Below the pieces are notes generated by a model that saw only the letters and a list, made by a program, of their open reading frames with translations, did no database searches and was not told where the DNA came from. A DNA stretch of 64,000 nt from Gossypium raimondii (Eukaryota; Streptophyta; Magnoliopsida; Malvales; Malvaceae), in contig NC_068576.1 in NCBI RefSeq assembly GCF_025698545.1, positions 1,371,501 to 1,435,500 of the forward strand. Reading direction: 5' to 3'. Within the stretch, counting starts at the first letter, position 1. Each line of letters begins with the position of its first letter. The translations under genes were made by a program, and so were the position numbers. Below are positions 1 through 12,130 of this stretch, piece after piece.

Positions 1-463
1 TATACATTTCATGAGTTGAACAATGTTACCCTTTTAAGTGGAAGTGAGAAACTATGCCTTCGTGAGGTTTTTACCTCCGTGTAGGGTAGTGGATTGCTTT
101 CGGGATACATCCGTACCTATGTCTTCGTGAGATTTTTCATCTCCGTGCAGCCATAGGGAAATGTATTCCCCTGAACTGAACTTGGTCCATATGAGCCTAT
201 AATGGGTGAGGATTGAGGAATCTACTGGTTCGGGTACCTTTACTCTAGAAGCCAAACCTCATATAATGAACCTTAGGAATCCACCTTAAGTAGAATCATA
301 CTAAACCCTAGTAGATATCCAATTAGGGATCTTTATTATTTCTTGATTATATCTTGTGTTTCTATGTTATACTGACTTTTGGTGTTTTATTTGCATGACA
401 TGACATTTCATTTCATCATAAAAGGCGTCAATTCAAATTCAGTTGCTAGATAGAAGGCTTAAC

Positions 464-2119
464 ATGGAAAGCGGGTTTCTTGATAAAGTGGAGGACAATG
501 CGGCTGTTCGAACTTGGTCTGAGATAACGCAGCAAGAAAAGGGTGATAGTTTGGCTGATGGACATGTATCGGAGTTATGGGACTTTACGCATATCAGTGC
601 AACTCAAAACAATTTGCAAGAATTGAAGGAAATCTGGGGTCAGTGGAGTGATGAGGTTAGACAGGTCTTTTATGATAATTATGGGGATTTGCCTTATTTG
701 CTTGATGTGAAGGTAGACAAGCATTTGTTTCAAGCCCTCGCCCAATTCTGGAATCCTGCTTACAGCTGCTTTATGTTCGAGAAGGTCGATTTAGTGCCTA
801 CGATAGAGGAATATATGGCTTTACTCCGTTGTTCAAAGTTTCAAGGAGACAGGGTCTATTCGAGAGCGGTGAATGTGCCAACCTTTTCCAAGAAGTTGAT
901 GAGTGTAACAGGAATGAGTGAGCAGTGGGTTGTCGCACGAATTAAGCAAAAGGGGGACAGTAAGTGCGTTCCTTGGAGAGGCTTGAAAGATGCAATCCTC
1001 ACACACCCAGATGTCAGGAAAAAGTTAGATGTTTTTGCTTTAAGTATATATGGCTTGGTTGTTTTCCCTAAAGCCTTGGGGTATGTGAATGAAACAGTCA
1101 CTGATTTATTCGACCGGCTCGATAAGAAAGTTACACCGATTCCGACAATTTTGGCAGAAAACTTCAGGTCATTGAGTGCATGCCGAAAGATGGGTAAAGG
1201 TAGATTTATCGGATGTGCACAACTTCTACTCGCATGGTTTCACAGTCACTTTTGGAAGGTGGATAAAGTTTCGTATCGGGTCTTCTCTAAAAATTATTCA
1301 CCACTAAAAGAGATAGTTGCTACACCGAGGAGAGATGACATTTCGGAGGAAAAATGGATGGCAATTCTTCAAAATCTTCAAGAGGAAGATGTTGAGTGGA
1401 GAGCACCTTAGTTACTTCCAGATGATATCATGTATAGGTGTGGTAATTTTGATTGGGTTCCTTTGCTAGGGGTTTGGGGAGCTACTGGATACGCCCCATT
1501 ATTGGTACTAAGGCAACATAGGTCAAGGTAATTTATACCTGCGACCCAAGGGATAGCTGATTGTGAATATTCATACAAGGATGATGGTTATAGAAAGAAG
1601 ATTCAAGAGATGGCTAGTGCGTGGAAACAAACTCGCCGAATGAAGAGGCTAGCTGTGGGTTCAATGACAACTCCTGAGTATCATCAATGATGGGCTAGAA
1701 GGATTAATGATAATACACCTAAGTTAAATCAGGAAGAAAGCCAATCAATAGAAGAGCATTTGCGAGTCATTCCTTCCGAGTTGGAAATTATAAAGCAAGA
1801 TTGAAGAAATGGATAAAAGAATTGAAGAGTTAGAGACGAGTTGCAAAATTGTGAGATCCGGATCAAGCACTTGAAAGCAAATGAGAGTCATAGTAATGAA
1901 CAGCTTCACCATTTTCAGAATCAAGTTAGAAGCAGAGATCATCTTATCGAGGAAGCTGTGGTTCAGATTCGAGAAGTAGCTGACCATATACAGACTTTAG
2001 CAGTACAAGCTGACACGCTGAGTGTGAAGTATGAATTAGAGTCAGATCGGGGGCAAGAATTGGCTTTATTACTTAGAAAGATTAGAGTTTTGGGTACTAG
2101 GGCAAAGTCGTATTTGTAA
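464..2119 (+). pseudogene. DUF7745-like (PMD-type) ORF of the gypsy element, broken
   Basis: This is the extra ORF found upstream of gag in some plant gypsy elements. The first ATG is at 464, and the frame is open to a TAG at 1409-1411, giving about 315 residues with motifs such as WGQWSDEVRQ, FHSHFWKVDKVSYRVFS and ATPRRDD. The same protein continues past the stop (YRCGNFDWVPLLGVWG, then TRRMKR and EEHLRVIPSELEIIKQD), with further stops near 1529, 1688 and 1801 and a frame change before a coiled-coil tail at 1841-2119. The family is common next to gag in cotton retrotransposons and is annotated as DUF7745; its function is not known. Domain assignment is from recalled similarity. Confidence 0.75.
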
Positions 2120-2282
2120 TTCATTTTATGTAAAGGAATTTAATTTCTAGTAAAGTTTTCTTATATGGAATTGAATTCAAATTGGCGCCTTTTCTACATT
2201 CATTTCATGCATTGCATTGTTTCATATGCATTAATAAATACATTAAGGGATTTTAATTAATCTAAATCACTCCTCAGCTAAT

Positions 2283-3780
2283 ATGGAAACCAACCAACCT
2301 ACCAAGCACCACTACGGTACTCGATCAAAAACCAAGGATATGGATCAAAGAATGGAAAGATTAAAACAAACTCAAAAGGAAATGCAGGAGCAACTTCAAC
2401 AGCAAATGAATGAGCAGCAAAAAATGATAGACAAAATGATGGAATCTCAAGGGAATATGATGGCTCAGTTAACTCAATGGTTGAACAAGGGAATTGATAA
2501 AGGAAAAATCTTTGTGCTCAATGTTGAAGAAGGAGACAATGAGGACATGTCTATCCTTCGGACTCTATCCTCAAAGATGTTGAGGTATGTCCACGCAAAT
2601 CTTCATCACCATCAAGCCTCAACAGCTTCAGTGATGCTTCAATACCAATGAATTTTCAAGTTGGATCTGCTCCAACCACGAAGACAAATTTGTTCATCAT
2701 CTCGTCCACGACTTTGATGAAATGGCCTAAGAGAGAAAATGAAGGATGAGTCATCAAAACAAATAGAAGCGAAGTATAAGTGGCTAGAAGAGAAATTTAG
2801 AGCTATGGAATTTCTTGATAGCTACTATGGGATTGATGCTAAAGAATTGAGCTTAGTTCCAAATTTAGTACTCCTTATAAATTCAAAATGCCCGAGTTTG
2901 AGAAGTACAATGGAACTAGTAGCCCGAAGCTCATGTTACTATGTTCTGCAGACGGATGATGGGTATGTTAATAATGACCAATCACGATACATTGTTTCCG
3001 GGATAGCCTCATGAGGGCAACATCCAAGTGGTACAATCAATTGAGTCGTACCGCATCAATTCATGGAGAGATCTAGCACAGCGTTTTAAAAAGATAGCCA
3101 TGTGGTGACATGGTACCTGATAGGATCACTCTTCAGAATATGGAGAAGAAGCCTGGTGAAAGTTTCAGGCAATATGCACAGAGATGGAGGGAGATTGCTG
3201 TCCAAGTTCAGCCATCTCTTCTAGAAAGAGAGATGACGATGCTTTTCGTTAATACATTGAAGTCCCCATTCATCACACATATGTTAGGGAGTGCCACAAA
3301 AAGTTTTTCTGACATAATCATGAATGGTGAAATGATTGAGAGTGCCATAAGGAGTGAAAAGATTGATGCTGGAGGAAATAACAGAAGACAAGCCTCAAAA
3401 GAAAAGGGAAATGAGGTGAACAGTGTGAATACGTACGGCAAATCGATTGCTAACCAACAGGGTTCATCAAGACAAGAATTAGGTGTGAAGCCAGGTACTG
3501 AAAAGCTCCAGTTCACGCCAATTCCAATGTCGTACAAGGAGCTGTATCAAAACTTATTCAATGCGCATGTTGTTTCTCCATTACATGTGAAGCCTCCACA
3601 GCCCCCGTATCCCAGATGGTATAATGCAAGTGCACAATGTGATTATCATGTAGGAATTACGGGGCATTCTATAGAAAATTACATTACCTTTAAAAAAGAG
3701 GTTGAAAGGCTTGTCAGTATGGGCGTTGTCAAATTTGGGGATTCATCCAGTGCAGAAAATCCGCTACCCAATCACATTTG
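2283..3780 (+). pseudogene. Gypsy gag polyprotein remnant
   Basis: The capsid-type protein begins METNQPTKHHYGTRSKTKDM at 2283 and continues as a Gln/Met-rich coiled coil (residues about 15-70). The frame is lost near 2560-2650, reappears at 2739-3014 (matching the KWLEEKF and LSLVPNLVLL segments) and again at 3110-3780. The last stretch carries the retrotransposon gag core, with SFRQYAQRWREIAVQVQP and a HMLGSATKSFSDIIMNGEMI segment, then a Cys/His-poor region ending ENPLPNH. At least two frameshifts and one stop separate the parts. Gag packages element RNA in the cytoplasm; this copy is dead. Confidence 0.85.
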
Positions 3781-4780
3781 ATAATGGGGGGTGAATGGGA
3801 TGTATGAAGAAATGTTGAAAGGTGTTCACATTAATGTCATTTTTGAAGACACAATTTGCAAGGGTCCTTGAAGATATTCGCCCTTATCAACTTAGAAGTG
3901 TTCTAAGTAATTGAACTGCGGAAGAAATCTCTGTAGTTTTTTAGAGCTTATTTAGAGTAATGTTCGAACAATTTTGTTATTTTCACCTAAAATGATAAAA
4001 GTTCCTTTGAAAATAGGCTCGTGGTTCGAACGTCATTTTCTAATAAAATACATCTTTGCATTCATTTTGAACCAATATATTTTATTCTTTTTAAATAATT
4101 ATATTTTCATTCTTTCAGATCTTCTTTCATATTATTCTTTTATTCATTCATAATTGTACAAATGATTATTCATACATTCTTTTGTATATTCTTTGGTATT
4201 TACTGTGGGTCTCCAGATATCAATGACATGAGTGATGCTGTTACGGACTCAGGAGTTCCTTTTGAGTGGGATTTGTGTTTAAAGGGATCTCATGACTTTA
4301 AAGATGACATAGATTGTAGCCTATTTTTAGACTTGTTGAGGATGGTAGAACAGGAATGAAATCTTACTTCATGAGGGGACAATGGAGATTGTGACCTTAA
4401 GATAGCGTGCATAACCGAAGAAATGAAGCATGACCTTGTTGAGTTACTTCAAAGAGTTCAAAGATGTCTTCATATGGTCATATCAGGATATGCTTGAGTA
4501 AGCACCGACATTGTAATCGGAACAACAATACGATATCAAGAATTTACAGTATGTTCAAGATTAACATCATGAACGATGCATTTAGAATTCTTTGTCGGGG
4601 CAATGCCTTCTCCTTTGGCTCATCATGGTTTAGCCTGTCGAAGTCAAGTTGCCATTTCTCCGTTGTTGGATTTCATCCTAATTGAAGAGGAAGATCCAAA
4701 GTTTTCGTCATAGTTAAATTTTGCCCCAAAAGGCTTTATGAAAGAAATTTGATCACAAAGAAGATCTTACATTGGTTCTG
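3781..4780 (+). pseudogene. Collapsed pol remnant (linker before RT joined to integrase C-terminus)
   Basis: Only scraps of pol remain. Around 4330-4500 a frame-shifting translation shows LLRMVEQE and ITEEMKHDLVELLQ followed by a degenerate segment ending in STDIV, the linker that precedes reverse transcriptase in this family. Within about 120 bases the sequence reaches a segment resembling the integrase C-terminal PVEV-PSLRVL motif (4625-4670). Protease, the catalytic RT (YxDD), RNase H and the integrase core are absent, which indicates an internal deletion of roughly 3 kb. Positions 3781-4160 give no recognisable protein beyond the gag tail. Assignment rests on short matches recalled from related elements. 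Confidence 0.55.
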
Positions 4781-6115
4781 ATCGAAAGGGATAACGAGGA
4801 CTTGTCTAATCCTATAAGCTCAGATTCAAAAAAAAAAAAAACAAAACAAAAACAAAACAAAAAACAAAAATGAAAGTGAAAGAAAAAGAAAAGAAAATGG
4901 AGAGGCCAAAGTGAAAACCCAAAGGGCACTTTGAGACCAAAGGGATTTGAGTTGAAAACCCGAAAAGGGCGGCTCAAATATTGATCAGAATGGGGCACGA
5001 GGTGATTAGAGCAACTCAAAGTTTAACTAGATTGGGGCATGTGGTGATCTTGTTATACCTGAATTATCAGGAAAAGGTAGGCAACATCTTGGGGCATTGA
5101 CAGAGTACTGTGGATCTCCTAAACACATGTCAAACTTAGAAGGATCTTTAAAAAGTTTGTATGAGAAGTTCAAGTCTGCGATATCTGGGCACCTAATATT
5201 CATATTGAATTTGTTATTCTTGGAATACTTCATTCTTTTCCAAGATACACATTCCTAATCAATTTCTTTGCTATCCTTGTTTACTATTTTTGATAATCTA
5301 TTCCTTTCGAGCTATGCTCAGAACCAATTGTATTCTCATCCATTGTTATATCCTTTTTGCAAGCATGTTGCATTAGAATAATGATTAATGGACTAATAAA
5401 ACTTTCACGAAGGAAGTTTTGCATATTACTCTAGAAGTTTCTAAATAATACGGAGCACAAAACAGGACTATTGTTTAGAACGCACCAAGTTTAAAGGTTG
5501 GAAATCTGAGAAGGAAGAGTCTAAATGAAGACTATCTCTTTGGATTTTGTTGTCAAAAACATTGATTAAACAAAATGACAGGATGTCAGATGGGTGACAA
5601 AGTTTAAATCACCAAACAATAAGAAGGGGTTTCCTTGGAGAAGAGAATCCTTCATTTGTGCGTGATCATTTGATATGACACCCTAGGAATGGTGTAGGAG
5701 ACCAAAGAGTTTCGCATTCTGTATCTTCGAATTGTGATAGCAGAGGATTGAGAAAAGGCCAGATATTTTTACCCTTGGGTCATAGTAGAAGAAAGAGGGT
5801 ACAAATTTTGCATCCCAATAGATTAAACTTGGAGGTTCACAGTGGGGGGCAGTCTGGCTAAATGTTTCTTCAAAAAAGCCAATGAAGCAAGAAGGCGTTG
5901 TAGCACGTCAGTCACAAAGCCTTAATAAACTTCGAGTAATGACAACCTAAGAGGGATCATTCTCAGAAAAATAAATTTTACATTCATACAAAATTCACAC
6001 ATGTCTAGTTAGGAGCATTTGATGCATTTTGATCATGCCATCCTAATCATTAGGCATAGTTAGGTTCATTATACAGGTCATGTTCCACAGAGAATATATC
6101 AGTGAAAGAGCAGAT
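4781..6115 (+). other. 3' internal non-coding region of the gypsy element
   Basis: No gene is visible here. There is an A-rich stretch of AAAAC-type repeats at about 4828-4895, then unique-looking sequence leading into the tandem array. By position it is the 3' untranslated spacer of the retrotransposon. Confidence 0.5.
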
Positions 6116-7835
6116 CTTGCCTTCCTGCATTGACAGTAGAGCAGATCGAAAACGGAGAATCTTATCTTTCCAAGATAGTGGGAAGCAGATTTAAGCCATC
6201 AAGCATTGTCTCCCTGAGCAGTAGTGGAGAAGATTGATGATTGTAGATCTTATCTCCCTAAGCAGTAGTGGAGCAGATCGAAGAAGGCGAATCTTATCTT
6301 TCTAAGATAGTGGGAAGTAGATTTAAGCCACCAAGCCTCATCTCCCTGAGCTGCAGTGGAGAAAATTAAAAATTATAGATCTTATCTCCCTAAGCAGTAG
6401 TGGAGCAGATCGAAGACGGCGAATCTTATCTTTCCAAGATAGTGGGAAGCAGATTTAAGCCACCAAGCCTTGTCTCCCTAAGCAGCAGTGGAGAAGGTTG
6501 AAGATTGTAGATCTTATCTCCCTAAGCAGTAGTGGAGCAGATCGAAGACGGAAAATCTTATCTTTTCAAGATAGTGGGAAGCAGATTTAAGCCACCAAGC
6601 CTTGTCTCCCTGAGCAGCAGTGGAGAAGGTTGAAAACTGTAAATCTTATCTCCCTAAGCAGTAGTGGAGCAGATCGAAGACGGCGAATCTTATCTTTCCA
6701 AGATAGTGGGAAGCATATTTAAGCCACCAAGCCTTGTCTCCCTCAGCAGCAGCGGAGAAGGTTGAAGATTTCAGATCTTATCTCCCTAAGCAATAGTGGA
6801 GCAGATCGAAGATGACAGATTTTACCTCCCTGTGGTTATAGTACAGTACATTGAAGCCAGTAATTCTACTTCCCTGGACAACAGTGGAATAGATTGAAGA
6901 TTTCAGATCTTATCTCCCTAAGCGAGAGTGGAGCGGATCGAAGATGGCGATTTTACCTCCCGTGGTTATAGTGGAGTACGTTGAAGCCGATAATTCTACT
7001 TCCCTGACAACGATGGAATAGATTGAAGATTTCGAGATCTTATCTCCCTAGCGAGAGTGGAGTAGATCGAAGATGGCGGATTTTACCTCACCGTGGTTAT
7101 AATGGAGTACATTGAAGCCGATAATTCTACTTCCACGGACAACAATGGAATAGATTGAAGATTTCAGATCTTATCTCCTAAGCGATAGTGGAGCAAATCG
7201 AAGATGGCGGATTTTACCTCCCGTGGTTATAGTGGAGTACATTGAAGCCGATAATTCTACTTCCACGGACAACAATGGAATAGATTGAAGATTTCAGATC
7301 TTATCTCCCTAAGCAGTAGTGGAGCAGATCGAAGATGGCGGATTTTACCTCTCTGTAGGTACAGTGGAGTACATTGAAGCCAGTAATTCTACTTCCCTGG
7401 ACAACAGTGGAATAGATTGAAGATTTCAGGTCTTATCTCCCAAAGCAGTAGTGGAGTAGATCGAAGATGGTGGATTTTACCTCCCTGTGGTTACAGTGGA
7501 GTACATTGAAGCCAGTAGTCTTATCTCCCTGAAGTTGCAGTGGAGTAGACTAAGTAAGCAAGTCTTATCCTCCTGAAGTTGCAGTGGGCAGACTGAAGAT
7601 GGCAAGTCTTATCTCCCTGAAGTTGCAGTGGAGCAGATTAAAGCCGATAATCCTATCTCCCTGAAGTTGCAGTGGAGCGGATTAAAACCTTAGATCTTAT
7701 CTCTCTGAAGTTGCAGAGAGCAGATCGCATCTAGTCTTATCTCCCTGAAGTTGCAGTGAAGCAGACTAAACAAGCAAGTCTTATCCTCCTGAAGTTACAG
7801 TGAGGCAGACTGAAGATGGCACTAATTCCTATACT
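6116..7835 (+). repeat. 44-bp tandem array with 132-bp trimer higher-order units
   Basis: The monomer is about 44 bp, of the form CTTATCTCCCTAAGCAGTAG followed by TGGAGCAGATCGAAGA-type sequence. The CTTATCTCCC-type monomer recurs at 6249, 6381, 6513, 6645, 6777 and 6909 (exactly 132 bp apart), then at 7039, 7170, 7300 and 7432. The first block uses one set of three monomer variants; from about 6777 the second and third monomers switch to TTTACCTCCC- and TCTACTTCCC-type variants. From 7520 the array becomes simple 44-bp repeats with a TGAAGTTGCAGTGGAG core. About 39 monomers in all. Confidence 0.9.
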
Positions 7836-7918
7836 TCTGAAGATATACCAAGGTTCAGCACGACCGGGCAAAATTGGGCATTTTTAAAGTCTTTGCTCCG
7901 TTCCTGTTACAGGACAAC

Positions 7919-7935
7919 GAGCAAAGAGGGGCAGC
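7919..7935 (+). promoter_or_regulatory. Polypurine tract of the gypsy element
   Basis: The purine-rich GAGCAAAGAGGGGCAGC lies directly before the LTR start TGTAATACCC. In LTR retrotransposons this tract primes plus-strand DNA synthesis, and its position fixes the LTR start at 7936. Confidence 0.75.
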
Positions 7936-8184
7936 TGTAATACCCAATTTTAGCCCGGGCTCACATATGGAAACATAATTTTTGAGGATATGTAATCTTA
8001 TATATGATATGCAATCGTAGATATGATATGCAATCTTAGATATGATATGCAATCTTAGATATAATGTATAATCTTTGATATGATATGCAATCTTAGAAGA
8101 TATGATTTTGTAATCTTAGAGATACCCTTTAATCTCAGCCGTTGATGTAATTGATCTGTACCGTTGGATTTGGGGAGGCTCAAC

Positions 8185-8192
8185 TATAAATA
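8185..8192 (+). promoter_or_regulatory. TATA box in 3' LTR
   Basis: TATAAATA follows CTCAAC and precedes the CTCTCCCTTCAT motif that recurs in the LTR fragment at 13858, so it is a conserved part of this LTR family. It is likely the Pol II promoter of the element. Confidence 0.55.
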
Positions 8193-9246
8193 TAGGCCTC
8201 TCCCTTCATTGTAAAGGAGGGGAAAAAAAAAGGAGGAAGAGGAATAAAAAAGAGAACGATTGGCAGTTTTTTAAAGGTGGCTTACTATTTTTTTCTTTCG
8301 ATTATTTTTTTACTTATTTACGATTTTAAAAAGGGGGAGAAGGTGATACCACTGCGAATTTTATTTATTTATTTTATTTAGCCCCTCCGCGTTTTAATGT
8401 TTTTGTAATTAAGTTTTTTTATTTTATTTTCTTAATTTACCCTTTTATTTATTTTTATTTCAATTGGGTCTAAGTTGAACGGCGTCGTTTTAGAGGAGAA
8501 GGGAAAATTTCCCTTCCAGCCCCTCTATGTAATTCGCGCGTTCAAATTAATCCTTTTACTTTTATTTATTTGCGGATTTACCCCAATTTTTTTATTGCAA
8601 TTCAATTTAGTTTTTCTTTTCTTTCTTTTCATTTATTTTATTAATTAATAACGTAATCATCTTTTTAATTTTTATTTTTTAAAATCTATACATGTATATT
8701 TTTATGCACATTTTTTTAAACTTATATTTTTCTCACATTTATATATATATGTACGTATATATATTTTTTAATGTACTCATTATTTAATTGTTTTTTATCT
8801 ATATATATTCCTTTTATATGTACATGTATATATTTATTTTTAACGAATATTTTTCCTATAATTTTTAAATGAATATTTTCATCTTTATATGTATATATTT
8901 ATGATTTTAAAATGATTAAATACTCACTTTTCCTTTTAAAACACACCTTTTTTATTATTTTATATATGTACGTATAATTATATTTTTCTTTATTTTCATA
9001 AGTATATTATGTATTATATATATGTATAAATTCTATAACCCAAAATTTTATTTGTAAATTATATTTATATTTTTAATCTTCATAACTTCCATGTGTATAT
9101 TATATGTCTTCTAATCTTTATTTATTTTGTTTGCTATCCCATCCATTGTATAATTGTGTTTACATTTAATATTTTGCATGTCATGGATTACCTTTTTTAT
9201 TTCGTTTATTCATTTGCTTATATTATTTTTATGTCGATGATGTATT

Positions 9247-9286
9247 TATTATTATTATTATTATTGTTATTATTATTATTATTATA
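9247..9286 (+). repeat. (TTA)n microsatellite
   Basis: About thirteen TTA/ATT units with one TTG interruption, inside the 3' LTR. Confidence 0.8.
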
Positions 9287-9597
9287 GCATTTGTATGTAT
9301 AAAATCACGTTACATCATTTTTTACTCAAATTTAAAGATAGAAAATTTTTTAAAATTGAGATAATGTTCATATTTGGGATTTTCAAGGGAATTGAGCCCT
9401 AACGTATTGGGTTCCGATTTTCTTCGTTAAATCCGACAATCGAGCATTTCTCTTCAATCAAGAAAATAATAAAAACTCATTATTGGGAATTCAACACGTT
9501 GTGTCCTAACGTATTGGATGTGACGCATTGATTTCTCGAAATGAAGATTTTTTTAAAAATCATGAAGGAAATATTCCGAGTTTGAGATTCTAAAGGA

Positions 9598-12125
9598 TGT
9601 AATAGGGCCCAATCGACCCAAGCCCAAGCAAAATTAAAAAACAGTCCTACATTTTACACGGCCCAAAACTACCCTAAGCCCAAACAACTAAAACCAAACC
9701 CCAAAACACCCAAACCCTAGCTGCATGTCTAGCGCCGTAAGCCCCCATCAGCCCCACATCGCGCCCAACGTTCAATCACCGCAAGACTCGGAAATCGGCC
9801 TCTCCACGCACGTCGTTCGCTCCTCAAATACTTGCAAAATGGACTCAAAGAGTCCAAATAATGTAAAACAACAAAAAAACAAGGAAAATGGGTTAGTGTT
9901 AGGCTATAAAACAGTCGGTCTTTTGTAAAGGAAGGGAGAGGATTTTTTTTTTTCAGTGTAACAGATAAAAACAAAGAAAATAGAAAAAGGTGAATTTCAC
10001 CACTGTTCTTTCTCTATTTTTGCATCTACTGTTTCTTTATTTTTGTTTTCTTTTCTTTATTTTTGATTATTTCATATAAATAAAATCAGAAAAGAAGAAA
10101 AGGGGTTACCTTCGCTTTGAATCTGCTTAAAAGCAGTTAAGGGCCCGTCGCGTCGCACCTCCGATCACCGTTCTCGGTGAGGATTCGGCGGAGACATGTT
10201 GCGGCGGCGGTGCAAAAGAAAATGAATTGAAAACCCTAGCAGAGCATTTGGGGGTTTTTTTTATTTTTTTATTTCTTCCTCATTCTGTTTCAAATGTTTT
10301 TAAGAGAAAAACAGTTTTAAATAGCATCATTGAAACGGCGCCGTTTCGTCAGAATTGACCATGGGTGACCCGACCAAGGGGAGGATCCGCAACCTGACGT
10401 CACCTGGTCTATTTGCACAATTGGCCCTTCCTTTTGCAGCGTGTTTCGATTGAATCCTCTTTACTTTTTTTTAAAATTGGGCCGCGCATTTGGTTTTCAT
10501 TGCAACTTAGTCCATTGTTGCGCCGCGTTTTGAGGAATGCGGGATAATTTCATTTTTGGCCCTCCCTTGTTTCGCGCGCATTCGAATGGGTCCCTTTCTT
10601 CTTTTTATTTTCATTTTTATTAAAATTGGCCCCATTTATTTTAGTTTTTATTCAATTTGGTCCGTTTTTTCTCTTTTCTTTTTTAAATACCATTGTTATT
10701 GTATTATTTATTATTGCTTATTACTATTATTATTTCTATACTCATTCGCATGGTTCTTATATAATATATATATATACTTTTATATATAGAATACATGCAT
10801 AGTTTTTAATATATATATATATATATATATGTAGGTACGTTTTCATAGTATACATATATTATATTTTATTCGCATGTTTCATTTCTACTTTCTTTCATAA
10901 CTTCTATATACATATATAAACATTTTTATACTTTAGTTTTTTCCTGCTTTTGTAAATATACTTACATACATACCTCTTTTTATGTACATATTTTCATTTG
11001 TTTTTCCATATATTTAATAATTCATATATATCTATATGGCTCTAAATACATCTTTATTTTTCTATATATATAGACATACTTATGTACACCTTTATATTTT
11101 AGATTCAATTTTGTTTTTACCATTGTAAATATGTATATACGTATTTTTATATATTATTCTTCATAAATTTTTACAAACATATATATGTGTACGCATATAC
11201 ATTTTAGAATACTTGCACATTTTTGTTTTATGCATAAGTATATATCCAAACTTTCCATTCTCATAATATGCAAATACATGCACACATTTTATTAGGTTTT
11301 TGGATTGATGTGTTTTATGTATTCTTATATGTATGCTAAGCCCATGCACATGTGTACTTTTAAATTTATTTGTATGTGCCTATATCTGTATATTTTGTAA
11401 ATGTATATATACGTGTATAATTTAATTTTAAATTTCGGTTCCATGTTATACATTAACTTTTTAACATACCTGTTTTTTTTGAAAATATATATTTTGATTT
11501 TTTACCATTCATCAAAATTATTTTCTTGATTTAAAGGTTTTTTTGAATAAAAGTATTTTTGGAAGTTTGGGATTTTCGAGGGAAATTGAGCCCTAACGTA
11601 TTGGGTTCCGATTTTCTTCGTCAATCCTAAATGACCGAGAATAGTTTTATTCAAAATGCATAAAAATCATTTTTGGAAACTTAATTTGTTGTGCCCTAAC
11701 GTATTGGGTGTGGCATGTTACTTTCTCGAAATGAAGATTTTCATAAAATAAGAGAGATATCCGAAGTTCGGGGATTATGAGGAATTGTACCCTAACGTAT
11801 TGGGACTCGATTTCTTTACATGACTTGAACAATTGGTTATCCTTTTGCAAATTTCATCATCCAAACTTATTTTAAAATCTTTTTTAACTTTCGACACTAA
11901 GACATTAAAATAGTCAATTTGGTACCGATTTTTGGGCGTTACGAGGGTGCTAACCCTTCCTCGTGCGTAACTGACTCCCGAACCTGTTTTCAAAATTCGC
12001 AGACCAAAATAATTTTTAAGGTGGGCCGATCACACCTTAATAAAGGATCGGTGGCGACTCCAGTTTTATTTTTATTTTTTAAAGTCGACAACTAAATTTT
12101 TGTTTTCAAAAAAACGGTTTCGACA
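9598..12125 (+). mobile_element. Solo LTR of a related gypsy family, nested in the 3' LTR
   Basis: It begins TGTAATAGGG at 9598 and ends GGTTTCGACA at 12125 (2528 bp). It is bounded by the same 5 bp, AAGGA, at 9593-9597 and 12126-12130, the target duplication expected for gypsy integration. It has no internal protein-coding region. A TATA box lies at 9905-9912, followed by AAACGGCGCCGTTT and long AT-rich runs, and the 3' end has three CCCTAACGTATTGGG-type copies (11591, 11694, 11789). Its tail resembles the host LTR tail (both have GGTGGCGACTCC and AAAGTCGACAAC), so the two belong to one family group. A solo LTR arises by recombination between the two LTRs of a full element. Confidence 0.9.
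9905..9912 (+). promoter_or_regulatory. TATA box in solo LTR
   Basis: TATAAAAC in an AGGCTATAAAACAG context, at a position in the LTR comparable to the TATA box of the host LTR. Presumed former element promoter. Confidence 0.45.
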
Positions 12126-12130
12126 AAGGA

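Larger units (their letters stand above)
7936..9597 (+). repeat. 3' LTR of the gypsy element, left part
   Basis: It starts TGTAATACCC immediately after the polypurine tract. A TATA box (TATAAATA, 8185-8192) sits about 250 bp in and is followed by T-rich, AT-rich leader-like sequence and a (TTA)n tract at 9247-9286. The last 200 bp carry CCCTAACGTATTGGG-type repeats (9397 and 9503). The LTR is interrupted at 9597 by the solo LTR and resumes at 12131. Joined length is about 2.2 kb. Confidence 0.8.

Noticed and set aside
6116-7835. CRISPR-like array of direct repeats
   Set aside because: The repeats are contiguous and diverged with no unique spacers, in plant retrotransposon DNA.
9725-9974. Short open frames on both strands at the solo LTR start
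   Set aside because: They lie in LTR leader sequence near its TATA box and have no protein similarity.
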